Assembly (NCBI GenBank): GCA_020859685.1
Contig: JAJBVT010000033.1
Span: forward strand, 41,555-105,554
DNA: 64,000 bases
Reading direction: 5' to 3'
From: Rikenellaceae bacterium
GTDB taxonomy: Bacteria > Bacteroidota > Bacteroidia > Bacteroidales > Rikenellaceae
Shown here: one piece after another, positions 43,421 through 53,143 of the stretch
Position numbering within the stretch: the stretch's first letter is position 1
Layout of the letters: the number at the start of each line of letters is the position of its first letter
Program-made: the position numbers and the translations under genes
The notes under the pieces: model-generated
Seen by the model: only the letters and a program-made list of their open reading frames with translations
What the model was told of the DNA's origin: nothing
The model's database searches: none

Positions 43421-44314
43421 CTAAGCCGGTTCCGTATCGGGACCGGTTTCGTTTTCCTCCTCTTCATCCTCCTCGCCGTCCGAATAAAATTCCTCGTCCT
43501 CGAGCGCCTTCTTCCGCTCCACGCGGGCGGCCAACACTATTCCCACCTCGAAAAGCCCGTACATGGGCAGTATCACCAGCACGAGGCTGAAAATATCCGG
43601 GGGAGTGATAATAGCAGAAAAAACCAGCAACAACACGAACGAATGCTTTCGGTACTTCCGAAGGAACGGCGCCGTGACAAGCCCCATTTTCGCCAGGAAA
43701 TAGATAAGGATCGGCAGCAGGAAGAACACCCCGCATGCCAGCGACAGGTTCACGATGGTGGAGAGGTAGGAACCCACATCAATCATATTGACTATATCGG
43801 GGCTGACCGTATAGGAAGAAAAGAAATTTACCGTAAGCGGCGCTATTATGAAGTAACCGAACAGTACCCCCGTAAGGAAGCAGACCGATACATAGAAAAC
43901 GAACATCCGGCTGCCGGACAGCTCCGTCGGCGTAAGGGCCGGTTTCACGAACAACCACAACTCCCAGAGGGTATAGGGAATTGCAACTACTATCGCCGCA
44001 ATGACCGATATCTTGATATGCAGATTGAACTGCCCGGCCATAGCGGTATTTATCATATCGAGCGAATAGCTGTTCAGCCGCAGGGCGTCCATACCCCAGC
44101 GGTCCGCCAGATGGTCGAACAGGCGGTTCAGCGGGAACCCGGGAGACTGCGGCCCCATCAGCACCTTGTCGATAATGAGGTTCTTGCAAACGAACGCCAC
44201 CACCATAAAGACGAAAATGGCTATGGCCGAGCGAAGAAGGTGGGGACGAAGCGCATCGAGGTGCTCGAAAAAAGTCATCTCTTCCGACGAAGAACTATCC
44301 CGGACATCTGACAT
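43421..44314 (-). CDS. tatC: Sec-independent protein translocase TatC
   Basis: 297 residues. TatC with its N-terminal MTFFEHLDALRPHLLRSAI block and six membrane helices; the conserved glutamate/proline pattern is visible. The C-terminus after the last helix is an acidic, Glu/Asp-rich extension of about 35 residues not found in short homologues. TatC is the receptor for folded proteins with twin-arginine signals. Together with the tatA gene 53 bp upstream it makes a two-gene Tat system without TatB. Confidence 0.96.
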   Translation of the reverse strand: MSDVRDSSSSEEMTFFEHLDALRPHLLRSAIAIFVFMVVAFVCKNLIIDKVLMGPQSPGFPLNRLFDHLADRWGMDALRLNSYSLDMINTAMAGQFNLHIKISVIAAIVVAIPYTLWELWLFVKPALTPTELSGSRMFVFYVSVCFLTGVLFGYFIIAPLTVNFFSSYTVSPDIVNMIDVGSYLSTIVNLSLACGVFFLLPILIYFLAKMGLVTAPFLRKYRKHSFVLLLVFSAIITPPDIFSLVLVILPMYGLFEVGIVLAARVERKKALEDEEFYSDGEEDEEEENETGPDTEPA

Positions 44315-44367
44315 CTGCGGGAGCTTGTATTTTTAAAAGTTCTGTTAGACTTTGAAAACCCGGCAGG

Positions 44368-44652
44368 CTAACGGGCTTTGTTGGCCGTGGCCTTCTTCTG
44401 GGTCGTTTTCCTGGGGATACGCTTCTTGGGCGCTTCGATTTTGCGGTCGTCCACAATCTCGGCATCCGCAATTCCGTCGTCCGTATAATCCTTGCTCACG
44501 GCATCCTTGAACTCCTTGACCCCGCGGCCCATGCCGCGCATCAGTTCAGGAATTTTTTTACCGCCGAAGAAGATTATTATAACGGCTACTATAATTATAA
44601 GTTGCGTAGGCCCGATGACCCCTAACGGAAGTATTAACATAGGTATCGTCAT
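44368..44652 (-). CDS. tatA: Sec-independent protein translocase TatA/E
   Basis: 94 residues. One N-terminal membrane helix (about 12-32, LIIIVAVIIIFFGGKKIPEL) followed by the amphipathic helix MRGMGRGVKEFKDAV and a basic tail (PRKTTQKKATANKAR). The F-G-x-K-x-x-P-E-L signature is TatA. Pairs with tatC directly downstream. A minimal TatAC system is normal for this phylum. Confidence 0.95.
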   Translation of the reverse strand: MTIPMLILPLGVIGPTQLIIIVAVIIIFFGGKKIPELMRGMGRGVKEFKDAVSKDYTDDGIADAEIVDDRKIEAPKKRIPRKTTQKKATANKAR

Positions 44653-44925
44653 TTCTGTAAATTATTACAAGGTTATGCAGTTACAAGGTTATCCCCGAGA
44701 CTCGTACAGGCCCGCACGGGGCTATACTTTGCTAAAATAGTACAAATTATCGAAACAATGAAACCCGCGGGCCTTTTTAGGCGGACATATCCGTAATGAA
44801 ATAGGGCGTCGGAGTCACTTTCCGCCTTTTTTGGTAATTTCGGCCTGATATTGGCAAGGTGTGCGCCGACGGTGAGCCGTTAATCCCGCTCCGGGAGGGT
44901 ACCGATAAGTGTAAATATAACCACC

Positions 44926-45468
44926 ATGATAAAATTCGCATTCAGGAGTGCTATAGCCACGGTCGTGATAATCGCTGTCACGGCGTGTGTAAACGAATCT
45001 AACGACGGGGATTCCATAATTACCGAAGGCGATACCATACCCGCATTCAGCGTCAGCGGCCCGTACGGTACCGTATCGTCGGGCGATTTCGACGGCCGCG
45101 GGGGAATAATATTGCTGTTCGCATCTTACTGCGACTCCTGCCGGGAACTTCTGCCCGAGATAGAAAAATTGTGGGACGCTTCGGACAACGGTACTATCTT
45201 TACATTCGCCGCCCTCTCACGGCAGACCGAACCCGAGACTCCGGAAACGGTTGCCGCATACTGGCAGGAGTGCGGCTACACGATGCCCTACTACCTCGAC
45301 ACGGGCGGCGAGGTCTACTACCGGTTTGCCGGACAGTGGATACCGCGCGTCTATGTGGTGGGCTCCGACCGCCGGGTGACCTATATGTCGGTAAGCAATT
45401 CGAAACTCACGGCCCGGGAAATAGCAGACGAGATAGAAAAAGCGCTCGGGATAACAATAGATCTTTAA
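44926..45468 (+). CDS. thioredoxin-like lipoprotein (TlpA/ResA family)
   Basis: 180 residues. Signal peptide with lipobox ITAC-like at C21 (IAVTACVNES). Thioredoxin fold with redox pair C69-D-S-C72 in LLFASYCDSCRELLPEIEKL and a cis-proline-containing GQWIPRVYVV. The family reduces disulfides or delivers reductant in the periplasm, for example for cytochrome maturation. No partner is adjacent. Divergent from the Tat genes, which export folded redox proteins. Confidence 0.9.
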   Translation: MIKFAFRSAIATVVIIAVTACVNESNDGDSIITEGDTIPAFSVSGPYGTVSSGDFDGRGGIILLFASYCDSCRELLPEIEKLWDASDNGTIFTFAALSRQTEPETPETVAAYWQECGYTMPYYLDTGGEVYYRFAGQWIPRVYVVGSDRRVTYMSVSNSKLTAREIADEIEKALGITIDL

Positions 45469-45651
45469 AACGGACTTACGACAGGCCGGAAAGGTTTTTA
45501 TCCCCGGCTTGTGATTAGTAACCCCAATCGCTTGCGTAGCCTGACACTCCGGCAGGACCAGCGGTACCCGGATTTCATCCACGCAAATAAGCAGGGTGTA
45601 CCCTTATAATTGCTGTGGTAACGGCCCGGCCGTTCGACCGTCCCAGGAAAA

Positions 45652-46206
45652 CTATTTGACCAGTCGGGTTTTATACTTCGCAGAGACCTTGCCCTTGCTC
45701 ATAGCGCTGAGTTTGGCGCGGATAAGGGTCTTGCGCAGGGGCGACAGGTGGTCGGTAAAGACCGTTCCCTCTAAATGGTCGTACTCGTGCTGAACTACGC
45801 GTGCGGCGTAGCCTTCGATAAGTTCGTCGTGCTCTTTAAAATCCTCGTCGAACCAGCGGATACGGATAGCTTCGGGGCGCTGCACATCCTCGTTAAGGCC
45901 GGGAAGGCTCAGGCAGCCCTCGTTCATAACCACCTCCTCCTCGCTTTCGCCGTAAATCTCCGGATTGATAAAAACCCGCTTGAAATCGGCCAGCTCCGGC
46001 TCCTCGTCCGCATACATTCGGGCGTCCACCACGAACATCCTCAGCGGTTTGCCGATTTGCGGTGCGGCAAGCCCCACCCCGCTCGAGGCATACATCGTCT
46101 CGAACATGTCCTGCACCAGCTTCTTCAGCTCCGGATAGTCCCTCTCCACCTCCGCGGCTTCCTCCCTCAGAACCGATGAACCGTAAATATATATAGGGTA
46201 AACCAT
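45652..46206 (-). CDS. def: peptide deformylase
   Basis: 184 residues. All three PDF motifs: GVGLAAPQIG (motif 1), EGCLSLPG (motif 2, Cys metal ligand) and QHEYDHLEG (motif 3, HExxH). Removes the formyl group from new N-terminal Met. It follows ruvX (170-base gap), the order found in Bacteroidetes, and lies downstream in the same direction. Confidence 0.97.
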   Translation of the reverse strand: MVYPIYIYGSSVLREEAAEVERDYPELKKLVQDMFETMYASSGVGLAAPQIGKPLRMFVVDARMYADEEPELADFKRVFINPEIYGESEEEVVMNEGCLSLPGLNEDVQRPEAIRIRWFDEDFKEHDELIEGYAARVVQHEYDHLEGTVFTDHLSPLRKTLIRAKLSAMSKGKVSAKYKTRLVK

Positions 46207-46375
46207 ATCTTCTGTTTAAACTTTTCAACAACACTAATTGGCGGCTGCGCCTCGGCAGTACGGCTAAACCCTGATTGCGGTATCGCTCACGGCTCCGAAT
46301 GCAGTCAGGCATACACCGAACACGGTCCGGACGCAACTCCGGTATCATCCCATCCTTCCCGCCACAGCTGCCGTT

Positions 46376-46810
46376 CTATCCGTTATCGTCCTGCCTGTAC
46401 TGCGCACTCTCCATATACCCCTGAAGGATAATGGCCGCACTCACCCGGTCGACCATAGCCTTGTCGCGCCGCTGCATCTTCCCAGCCCCGCTGTCGATAA
46501 TAGTCTGCTTGGCCATAACGGAGGTATATCGCTCATCGTACCAAACCACTTTGATATCGGGCAGGAGCCGGGCTATCTTCCTCATCCATCCCTGCACATG
46601 CGGGAATGTCGCCGACGGACTGCCGTCCGACTGCAAAGGCTTCCCGACCACAATAATATCAACGGGATTTTCGGCCGAATATTTTACCACATATTCCGTC
46701 AGGGTATGGGTGGGAACCGTTACGAGCGGCGAAGATATGATGCGCAGGGGGTCCGTCACCGCCAGCCCCGTCCGCCTGGTACCGTAATCGACCGCAAGTA
46801 TCCGTCCCAT
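46376..46810 (-). CDS. ruvX: Holliday junction resolvase-like protein YqgF/RuvX
   Basis: 144 residues, RNase H-like fold. GRILAVDYGTRRTGLAVTDP carries the first Asp, VVGKPLQSDG the middle block, and VWYDERYTSVMA plus KAMVDRVSAAIILQGYM the rest. In E. coli YqgF processes the 5' end of 16S pre-rRNA. Directly upstream of def and downstream of a small lipoprotein gene on the same strand (15-base gap). Confidence 0.94.
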   Translation of the reverse strand: MGRILAVDYGTRRTGLAVTDPLRIISSPLVTVPTHTLTEYVVKYSAENPVDIIVVGKPLQSDGSPSATFPHVQGWMRKIARLLPDIKVVWYDERYTSVMAKQTIIDSGAGKMQRRDKAMVDRVSAAIILQGYMESAQYRQDDNG

Positions 46811-46825
46811 CCCTAATATTCGGTG

Positions 46826-47242
46826 TTACAGATATTCTGCCCGCAGCAGCCTCATCTCTCGCGGACTCGCTTCATCCGATGTGCTCTCAAGCAGTATCTC
46901 CTTGGAATTGAGTTTCCTGATATTATACTGTTCCACTGCCACCTCGCGGCCCTCCTCATCATCGGTAAATAGCGTCAGCAACCGCGGCTTATCCGTAATG
47001 CTTGTTACATACCGGCCTTCGGTAAACGAGGGAGCAGGAGATTCTCCCCCGTACACTGTTTTGATATACTTCCCGTCTTTCTTGAACGTATAGCTCATCG
47101 AAACATCCATTATCAGATAGGGATAGGTCGTATCCCAATACCACTCCCCGACTATAACGTCCAGATCCACTTTATCGTCCTTACTGCATGCAGAGCACAG
47201 AAAAAGCGCAGAGGCGCACAAAACAAAAATCTTGGTTTTCAT
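46826..47242 (-). CDS. small lipocalin-like lipoprotein, hypothetical
   Basis: 138 residues from ATG 47242 (MKTKIFVLCASALFLCSACS). Lipobox at C19; mature part starts SKDDK and has a GEWYWDTTYP ... MSYTFKKDGKYIKTVYGG pattern typical of lipocalin-like Bacteroidetes lipoproteins. No catalytic motif. It ends 15 bp before ruvX on the same strand, so it could be co-transcribed. Confidence 0.78.
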   Translation of the reverse strand: MKTKIFVLCASALFLCSACSKDDKVDLDVIVGEWYWDTTYPYLIMDVSMSYTFKKDGKYIKTVYGGESPAPSFTEGRYVTSITDKPRLLTLFTDDEEGREVAVEQYNIRKLNSKEILLESTSDEASPREMRLLRAEYL

Positions 47243-47386
47243 CTTCGAAAAGGTTATGCGGTACAAAATTAACAAAAAGAACTTTATCTCTGTTTAAGAT
47301 GTATCAGCCGAAGGTTTTGTTGCATTCTTTTTAAACATACGGGCCGATTCCGGCTCCCGGTTTCCCGCACTTTGGCCGATTGTGAT

Positions 47387-47394
47387 TATATTTG
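47387..47394 (+). promoter_or_regulatory. -7 box of glyQS
   Basis: TATATTTG, 37 bases before the ATG at 47432; it overlaps codons of a longer open frame and so fixes the start. Confidence 0.6.
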
Positions 47395-47431
47395 CATATT
47401 AACTGATTGCAGTAAAATCAACCTACGGATA

Positions 47432-48985
47432 ATGACTCAGGAAGAACTTTTCAAAAAACTCATAGCCCACTCCAAGGAGTACGGCTTTATTTTCCCGTCG
47501 AGCGAGATTTACGACGGCCTCAGCGCCGTTTACGACTACGGCCAGATGGGTGTGGAACTGAAGAACAACATCAAGAAATACTGGTGGGACTCGATGGTTA
47601 AGCTCCACCGGAACATCGTCGGTATCGACGCGGCCATCTTTATGCATCCCCGCACATGGGAGGCCTCGGGCCACGTAGGGGCGTTCAATGACCCGCTTAT
47701 CGATAACAAGGACTCAAAGAAGCGTTACCGTGCCGACGTGCTTATCGAGGAGCACCTCGCCAAACTCGACGAGAAGATAGAGAAGGAGGTTGCCAAGGCC
47801 CGCAAAAGGTTCGGCGAGAGTTTCGACGAGGAGCAGTATCGGGCCACCAGCCCGAGGGTGGCCGAAATCGCCGCCAAACGCGACGAGGTGCATTCGAGGA
47901 TGGTGAAGGCCCTCAACGATTCGGACCTGGAGGAGCTGCGGCAGATAATCGTGGACGCCGAGGTGGTCTGCCCCATATCCGGCACCCGCAACTGGACGGA
48001 GGTCAGGCAGTTCAACCTGATGTTCGACACCAAAATCGGCTCGGTGGCCGAAGGAGCCAACACCATATACCTCCGCCCGGAGACGGCGCAGGGCATCTTC
48101 GTCAACTTCCTCAACGTGCAGAAGACCGGCCGGATGAAGATACCGTTCGGTATCGCGCAGATAGGCAAGGCCTTCCGTAACGAAATCGTGGCCCGGCAGT
48201 TTATCTTCCGCATGAGGGAGTTCGAGCAGATGGAGATGCAGTTTTTCGTGCGCCCGGGAGAGGAGATTACCTGGTACGACCGCTGGAAGGAGTGGCGCAT
48301 GCGCTGGCACAGGGCCTTAGGGTTCGGCGACGAGAAGTACCGCTTCCACGACCACGACAAGCTGGCCCACTACGCCAACGCGGCGGCGGACGTGGAATTC
48401 AACTTCCCGTTCGGGTTCAAGGAGGTGGAGGGCATCCACTCGCGTACCGACTTCGATCTGGGCAACCACCAGAAATTCTCGGGCAAAAAGATTCAGTATT
48501 TCGACCCGGAGACGGGCGAAAGCTACGTACCCTATGTCGTGGAGACCTCCATCGGGGTGGACCGTATGGTATTGCAGGTGCTCTCGGCCGCATATACGGA
48601 GGAGAAACTCGAAGGCGGCGAGGAGCGGACCGTGCTCCGTATCCCGCCCGCAATCGCACCGGTGAAGGTCGCAATCTTCCCGCTGGTGAAGAAGGACGGC
48701 CTGCCGGAAATCGCGCAGGAAATAGCATCGTCACTCAAATACGATTACGTGCTCCAGTACGACGAGAAGGACAGTATCGGCAAGCGTTACCGCCGTCAGG
48801 ACGCCATCGGCACCCCGCTCTGCGTCACGGTCGACCACCAGAGCATGGAGGACCGCACCGTTACGGTGCGCTACCGCGACACGATGGAACAGAAGCGCGT
48901 CCCAATCGCCGAACTGGCCGGCATAATAGAGGAGACGGTAAGCATGAAAAAGCTGTTCAAAATTCTCGAGGAAGGGCCGGCCTGA
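47432..48985 (+). CDS. glyQS: glycyl-tRNA synthetase, dimeric (alpha2) class II type
   Basis: 517 residues from ATG 47432. Starts MTQEELFKKLIAHSKEYGF and contains class II motif 2 in GKAFRNEI and FIFRMREFEQMEMQFF, motif 3 near GVDRMVLQVL, and a C-terminal anticodon-binding domain (about 400-517). It is the single-chain eukaryote-like type rather than the alpha2beta2 enzyme. The open frame extends 20 codons upstream, but a promoter box lies there. A terminator follows. No T-box leader. Confidence 0.96.
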   Translation: MTQEELFKKLIAHSKEYGFIFPSSEIYDGLSAVYDYGQMGVELKNNIKKYWWDSMVKLHRNIVGIDAAIFMHPRTWEASGHVGAFNDPLIDNKDSKKRYRADVLIEEHLAKLDEKIEKEVAKARKRFGESFDEEQYRATSPRVAEIAAKRDEVHSRMVKALNDSDLEELRQIIVDAEVVCPISGTRNWTEVRQFNLMFDTKIGSVAEGANTIYLRPETAQGIFVNFLNVQKTGRMKIPFGIAQIGKAFRNEIVARQFIFRMREFEQMEMQFFVRPGEEITWYDRWKEWRMRWHRALGFGDEKYRFHDHDKLAHYANAAADVEFNFPFGFKEVEGIHSRTDFDLGNHQKFSGKKIQYFDPETGESYVPYVVETSIGVDRMVLQVLSAAYTEEKLEGGEERTVLRIPPAIAPVKVAIFPLVKKDGLPEIAQEIASSLKYDYVLQYDEKDSIGKRYRRQDAIGTPLCVTVDHQSMEDRTVTVRYRDTMEQKRVPIAELAGIIEETVSMKKLFKILEEGPA

Positions 48986-49014
48986 TGATAGTTTCATTTA
49001 AAAAAATCTAAGAT

Positions 49015-49049
49015 AACCCCGGAAGTGACGGCTTCCGGGGTTAATTTTT
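49015..49049 (+). terminator. terminator of glyQS
   Basis: AACCCCGGAAG (49015-49025) and CTTCCGGGGTT (49032-49042), then AATTTTT. Confidence 0.88.
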
Positions 49050-49101
49050 CCTTCCGGGTTGTATCCGGGGTCGGTATAATGAGCTCGGGCATATCATGAA
49101 A

Positions 49102-49146
49102 TAAAAAAGCAACTTCCGTTCAGAAAAAATCCGGAAGGAATGTTGC
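49102..49146 (-). terminator. orphan terminator-like hairpin
   Basis: GCAAC...TTCCG / CGGAA...GTTGC stem followed on the minus strand by TTTTTTATTT. No minus-strand gene is upstream of it. Confidence 0.4.
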
Positions 49147-49240
49147 GCTCCGGTCCGGAGTTACGTTATAATTACAGAAACGAACTTAAAATAAGGTGGA
49201 ATGTTCGGAATTTAAACTACTATCTTTATCGGCCTGCCAA

Positions 49241-49310
49241 TCCTCCACCGGCGGCCCGCCGTCCGCGAGGCAGACGCTGCTCTCACCTTATAGTAAATAT
49301 GTAAAATATC
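49241..49310 (+). repeat. leader shared by the two DUF2807 genes, copy 1
   Basis: CCACCGGCGG then a hairpin (49260-49276, one mismatch) and AGTAAATATGTA. Copy 2 is 50469-50540. Confidence 0.55.
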
Positions 49311-49330
49311 GAAAATAAAACACGACGAAT

Positions 49331-50158
49331 ATGAAAAAACCGGTACTCGCACTGGCAATGGTTGCCGCAATGCTCTTTACAGTATCTTCTCTATGCGCTC
49401 AAACGGTCGAGACCCGTACATTTACGCTCAACGGCTCTTACGACGCCATCGATATGGCCGGAACTCAGACGCTCCATTTCGATATCGGTCCGGCAGGCGA
49501 ACCGCTGACCGTTATCGGTTCTGCCGAGGACCTGGACAACCTCGAAATCTCGGTCCGCAACCACACGCTCACTATAAACTTCCGGCGGGGATACCGCTCC
49601 CGGAGCCGGACACCGGTAGAAATTTACGCCAAAAACCCCTCCCTCCGAAAGGCCGGTGTGTCGGGAACGGGTACCGTTAATATTACAGGCAGGCTCGACG
49701 GCGGCGAGAACGAATTTACGGTATCGGGAACCGGCCGCGTAAACGTAGCCACGGTAGATTGCGAAGAGCTGTCATGCAGGGTTTCGGGTACGGGTAAGGT
49801 AAACTGCGCCTCGGTAAGAGCTCAGACAGTCCGTGGCTCTGTCAGCGGCACGGGCAGCGTTACCCTTACGGATGTGGTTGCCGACCATGTGGAAGCCCGT
49901 TCGAGCGGCACGGGTAACGTAAATCTCTCCGGCACCACCCGGACCTGCAATTACCGGACCTCCGGCACGGGCCACATCCATGCTGAGGACCTTGCTGCCG
50001 GTGAGGTAAGTGCCACAGCGAGCGGCACGGGCAGCATCTACTGCAAAGCCACTGCCGAATTCGAGGGCCAGTCGTCCGGTACGGGTAAGATAAATCTCTA
50101 CGGCAACCCCGAAACCGTAAACTATTCGGGCAGCGAGCGCAGGCTCGTCCGGCGATAA
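49331..50158 (+). CDS. DUF2807 beta-helix protein (SGTG repeats)
   Basis: 275 residues. Cleavable signal peptide ending LCAQ (about 24), so it is exported to the periplasm or beyond. DUF2807/GIN-domain proteins form a right-handed beta-helix. Here each turn ends with SGTG; eight copies run from about residue 117 to 257 at roughly 20-residue steps. A paralogue of identical length lies 412 bp downstream and uses SGSG instead. Its leader (49241-49310) is similar to that of the paralogue. Role unknown; related proteins are called head of auto-transporter adhesin. Confidence 0.88.
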   Translation: MKKPVLALAMVAAMLFTVSSLCAQTVETRTFTLNGSYDAIDMAGTQTLHFDIGPAGEPLTVIGSAEDLDNLEISVRNHTLTINFRRGYRSRSRTPVEIYAKNPSLRKAGVSGTGTVNITGRLDGGENEFTVSGTGRVNVATVDCEELSCRVSGTGKVNCASVRAQTVRGSVSGTGSVTLTDVVADHVEARSSGTGNVNLSGTTRTCNYRTSGTGHIHAEDLAAGEVSATASGTGSIYCKATAEFEGQSSGTGKINLYGNPETVNYSGSERRLVRR

Positions 50159-50468
50159 ACCTTAATATCTTCATACGATTAATTTTCGGGGAGTAGTTGA
50201 CCCCGGCAGTTAGAAAAGGTTGGGAGGGCGGCCCTGGGAAGGCCCGCCCCCCGTAGTGTTACAAGAAGCGCCGTTACGGCACCTACCTTTCTCACTGCCA
50301 CGACTTTCACCGGTCCGGATATCCCGCATCGGTACCGGAACATGGAGGGTTTTCGCGGAATTTTCACCGCCCATGTTGCGTTCCGGCCCTACCGACGTTA
50401 TGATTACTAAAAAGAAAGGTAACTATATACCATTTCACACTACTTGTTTTATAGCGGCCCGCCACCCC

Positions 50469-50540
50469 GCCACCGGCGGGCCGCACGTCTGCAAAGCAGA
50501 CGTACTGTTTCATCTTAGGGTAAACATGTATAAATTACCA
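50469..50540 (+). repeat. leader shared by the two DUF2807 genes, copy 2
   Basis: CCACCGGCGG, perfect hairpin ACGTCTGC-AAA-GCAGACGT (50485-50503), then GGGTAAACATGTA. Similar to copy 1. Confidence 0.6.
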
Positions 50541-50570
50541 AAAGAAAATAACAACTTTAATCAATCCACC

Positions 50571-51398
50571 ATGAAAAAATTCACCCTTATCCTTTTGGCC
50601 GCGGTGACGCTACTGCCTGCCGCGGTATCCGTCGCACAACAAACCGAGAACCGGGCCGTAAGCCTTACGGGCACGTACGAATCTATTTCAGTCGGCGGAA
50701 GCCCCTCGGTCCACTTCCGCACCGGACCGGCGGGCGACCCGGTAACCGTTAACGGAGTGGCCGAGGACCTCAATAACCTCGAAATAAGGGTCCGCAACAA
50801 CACACTCCATATCGGTTTCCGCAAGGGGTACAACCGGCAGGGCAACCGGCCGCGGGTAGAGGTCTATGTGCAGAACCCCGTACTGAAGAACGTAACGATT
50901 TCAGGGTCGGGAAGGCTGAATGTGGAGAGCGACTTTACGGGTACCCGCAATAACTTCAAGGTCTCGGGCTCTGGGCAGGTCAATATTGCGGGCCTGACCA
51001 CTCAGGAGTTGGAAATGACCGTCTCCGGTTCGGGACATATAAACATCGCCACGGTCCACTCCCCCCAAATTAAAACCACCGTTTCGGGAAGCGGCCGCAT
51101 CGAACTGCCGGGTGTTACTTCAGCCGAAGTACGTGCGAAGGTTAGCGGAAGCGGAAGGACCATACTCGCCGGGCGCACCGATACCGCCGAACTCATCGTT
51201 TCCGGAAGCGGCCGCATAACGGCCGAGAGTCTGACGGTCACCGACGCCGAGGTTAAGGTCAGCGGTTCCGGCAACGTTTCGGTAAGGTGTACCGGCCAGC
51301 TCGATGCCTCATCGGGTGGAAGCGGCAAGGTCTACTACCACGGCGAACCGGCTCAGGCCAGGTTTAACGGCAGGGCGAATCGTTTCGTTCAGAGATAG
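50571..51398 (+). CDS. DUF2807 beta-helix protein (SGSG repeats), paralogue
   Basis: 275 residues from ATG 50571 (signal peptide to about residue 23, ending SVAQ). Same fold as the gene upstream: NLEIRVRNNTLHIGFRKGY corresponds to NLEISVRNHTLTINFRRGY. Its turns are SGSG (seven copies) plus one GGSG, against SGTG in the other. The open frame extends further upstream but has no signal peptide there. The pair most likely arose by tandem duplication including the leader. Confidence 0.88.
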   Translation: MKKFTLILLAAVTLLPAAVSVAQQTENRAVSLTGTYESISVGGSPSVHFRTGPAGDPVTVNGVAEDLNNLEIRVRNNTLHIGFRKGYNRQGNRPRVEVYVQNPVLKNVTISGSGRLNVESDFTGTRNNFKVSGSGQVNIAGLTTQELEMTVSGSGHINIATVHSPQIKTTVSGSGRIELPGVTSAEVRAKVSGSGRTILAGRTDTAELIVSGSGRITAESLTVTDAEVKVSGSGNVSVRCTGQLDASSGGSGKVYYHGEPAQARFNGRANRFVQR

Positions 51399-51549
51399 AT
51401 TGATTGGTACTTATTCTTTTCCTCCACTCCCGCCCGGCCCCGAAAGCCGGGCGGCGTGCTCTTTTCGGCGGGGCTCCATCCCCCGCTCCACCGTTTTGCG
51501 GCTTTGGGATTAATACGTATCTTCGTGGAAAATCAAACACGGTAGCGGT

Positions 51550-52032
51550 ATGGGTTTTCTGAAAGAGAGGTCGGCGCTGTTTCCCGGGTCGTTCGACCCG
51601 TTCACTCGGGGCCATAAATCCATTGTCGACCAGGGTCTCAGCCTGTTCGACCGGATAGTGGTCGGTGTTGGCGCCAACACCGAAAAGCGAGGCCTGCTGA
51701 CGGTCGCAAACCGTATCCGGCTTATCGAGGACATTTACCGCGAAGAGCCGCGCATTACAGTGGCTTCGTACGATGGCCTGACCGGTGACTTCTGCCGTGC
51801 GGAGGGTCTCGGTTTTATACTGCGCGGCATGCGTAACACGGTCGACTACGAGTACGAGAGGGGGATTATGCTCGTAAATCAGACCCTGTTTCCCGAAATT
51901 ATGACCGTTCTGCTTTTCACCCCGCCCGAATACGCGGCCGTATCATCCAGTATGATTCGCGAGCTGGTGGGCTTTGGGCGCGACCCCGTGGAGCTTATGC
52001 CGCAGTGTGTCGACCTTAAAAATTACCTGTAA
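51550..52032 (+). CDS. coaD: phosphopantetheine adenylyltransferase
   Basis: 160 residues. Nucleotidyltransferase of CoA synthesis: [21 protein letters not shown] contains the GxFDPxxxGH motif, with [16 protein letters not shown] and the ISSxxIR-like SSSMIREL later. It joins ATP and 4'-phosphopantetheine. Next gene lpxD starts 13 bases after, so they are probably co-transcribed. Confidence 0.96.
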   Translation: MGFLKERSALFPGSFDPFTRGHKSIVDQGLSLFDRIVVGVGANTEKRGLLTVANRIRLIEDIYREEPRITVASYDGLTGDFCRAEGLGFILRGMRNTVDYEYERGIMLVNQTLFPEIMTVLLFTPPEYAAVSSSMIRELVGFGRDPVELMPQCVDLKNYL

Positions 52033-52045
52033 CATTGAAACCGAT

Positions 52046-53086
52046 ATGGAATTTACCGCAGAAATGATAGCCGGGTTTCTCGGCGGGGAGGTCGCTGGCG
52101 ACCCCACGGCCCGGGTCAACACCATCGCGAAGATAGAAGAAGGCACCGAGGGGGCGCTGTCGTTCCTTTCGAACCCGAAATACGAGCCGTACGTTTACGA
52201 TTCGGGAGCTTCGGTGATAATAGTCAACCGGACGTTCGAGCCGCAGCGCCCCGTCAGGGCCACGCTGGTGAAGGTGGACGACGCCTACGGTTGTTTCGCC
52301 AAACTGCTCGAAATGTATGCCGCTTCCAAACCGCGCAAAACTGGTATATCGGAGAAGGCCCATATCAGCCCTTCGGCAACCCTCGGGGAGGATTGCTACG
52401 TGGGGGAATTCGCCGTAATTTCCGACGGGGTGACGGTGGGCGTCGGGTGCAGTATTTATCCTCAGGTCTACCTCGGCGACAGGGTTACCCTTGGCGACAA
52501 CGTTACCCTCCATCCGGGTGTGAAGATTTACGAGGAGTGCGTAATAGGCAACAACGTCACCATCCATGCCGGGGCGGTAATAGGAGCGGACGGATTCGGG
52601 TTTGCCCCGAACCCCTCGGGCGGTTACGACAAGATACCGCAGCTGGGCAACGTGGTCATTGGCGACAATGCCGATATCGGTGCCAATACGTGTATCGACC
52701 GGGCGACTATGGGTTCGACCCGTATAGCGGCGGGCGTGAAGCTCGATAACCTGATTCAGGTCGGCCACAACGTCGAGATAGGCGAGAATACCGTCTCGGC
52801 GGCCCAGGTCGGCATAGCGGGTTCCACCAAGGTGGGCCGCGGCTGTATGTTCGGCGGGCAGGTGGGCATTTCGGGCCACATCAGGATAGGCGACGGCGTG
52901 CAGATAGGCTCGCAGAGCGGTATCGCCAAGGGAATCGCGGACGGCGAGGTGATGATGGGATCGCCGGCAATGCCCGCGTCGCGGCATCACCGCGTAGCCG
53001 CCGTAACGCGCAGCCTGCCGGAACTTAGCGCCACGGTCCACGACCTGGCGCGGAAAGTGGCCAGATTGACCGAAGGGCAGAAATAG
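52046..53086 (+). CDS. lpxD: UDP-3-O-(3-hydroxyacyl)glucosamine N-acyltransferase
   Basis: 346 residues from ATG 52046 ([20 protein letters not shown]). N-terminal uridine-binding domain (1-100), left-handed beta-helix of hexapeptide repeats (about 110-300) with [15 protein letters not shown] and the catalytic His in [12 protein letters not shown], then a C-terminal helix. Third step of lipid A synthesis. It follows coaD closely. The lpxC/fabZ gene usually next to lpxD is not here. Confidence 0.96.
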   Translation: MEFTAEMIAGFLGGEVAGDPTARVNTIAKIEEGTEGALSFLSNPKYEPYVYDSGASVIIVNRTFEPQRPVRATLVKVDDAYGCFAKLLEMYAASKPRKTGISEKAHISPSATLGEDCYVGEFAVISDGVTVGVGCSIYPQVYLGDRVTLGDNVTLHPGVKIYEECVIGNNVTIHAGAVIGADGFGFAPNPSGGYDKIPQLGNVVIGDNADIGANTCIDRATMGSTRIAAGVKLDNLIQVGHNVEIGENTVSAAQVGIAGSTKVGRGCMFGGQVGISGHIRIGDGVQIGSQSGIAKGIADGEVMMGSPAMPASRHHRVAAVTRSLPELSATVHDLARKVARLTEGQK

Positions 53087-53143
53087 TTCCCCGCACGCGG
53101 GTAGGACACCGGGTCCAACAGTTAAAGTACGGCAAAAAGGAGC

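Noticed and set aside
47342..47432. T-box or glycine riboswitch before glyQS
   Set aside because: The leader is only about 35 bases and has no T-box core sequence or glycine aptamer pattern.
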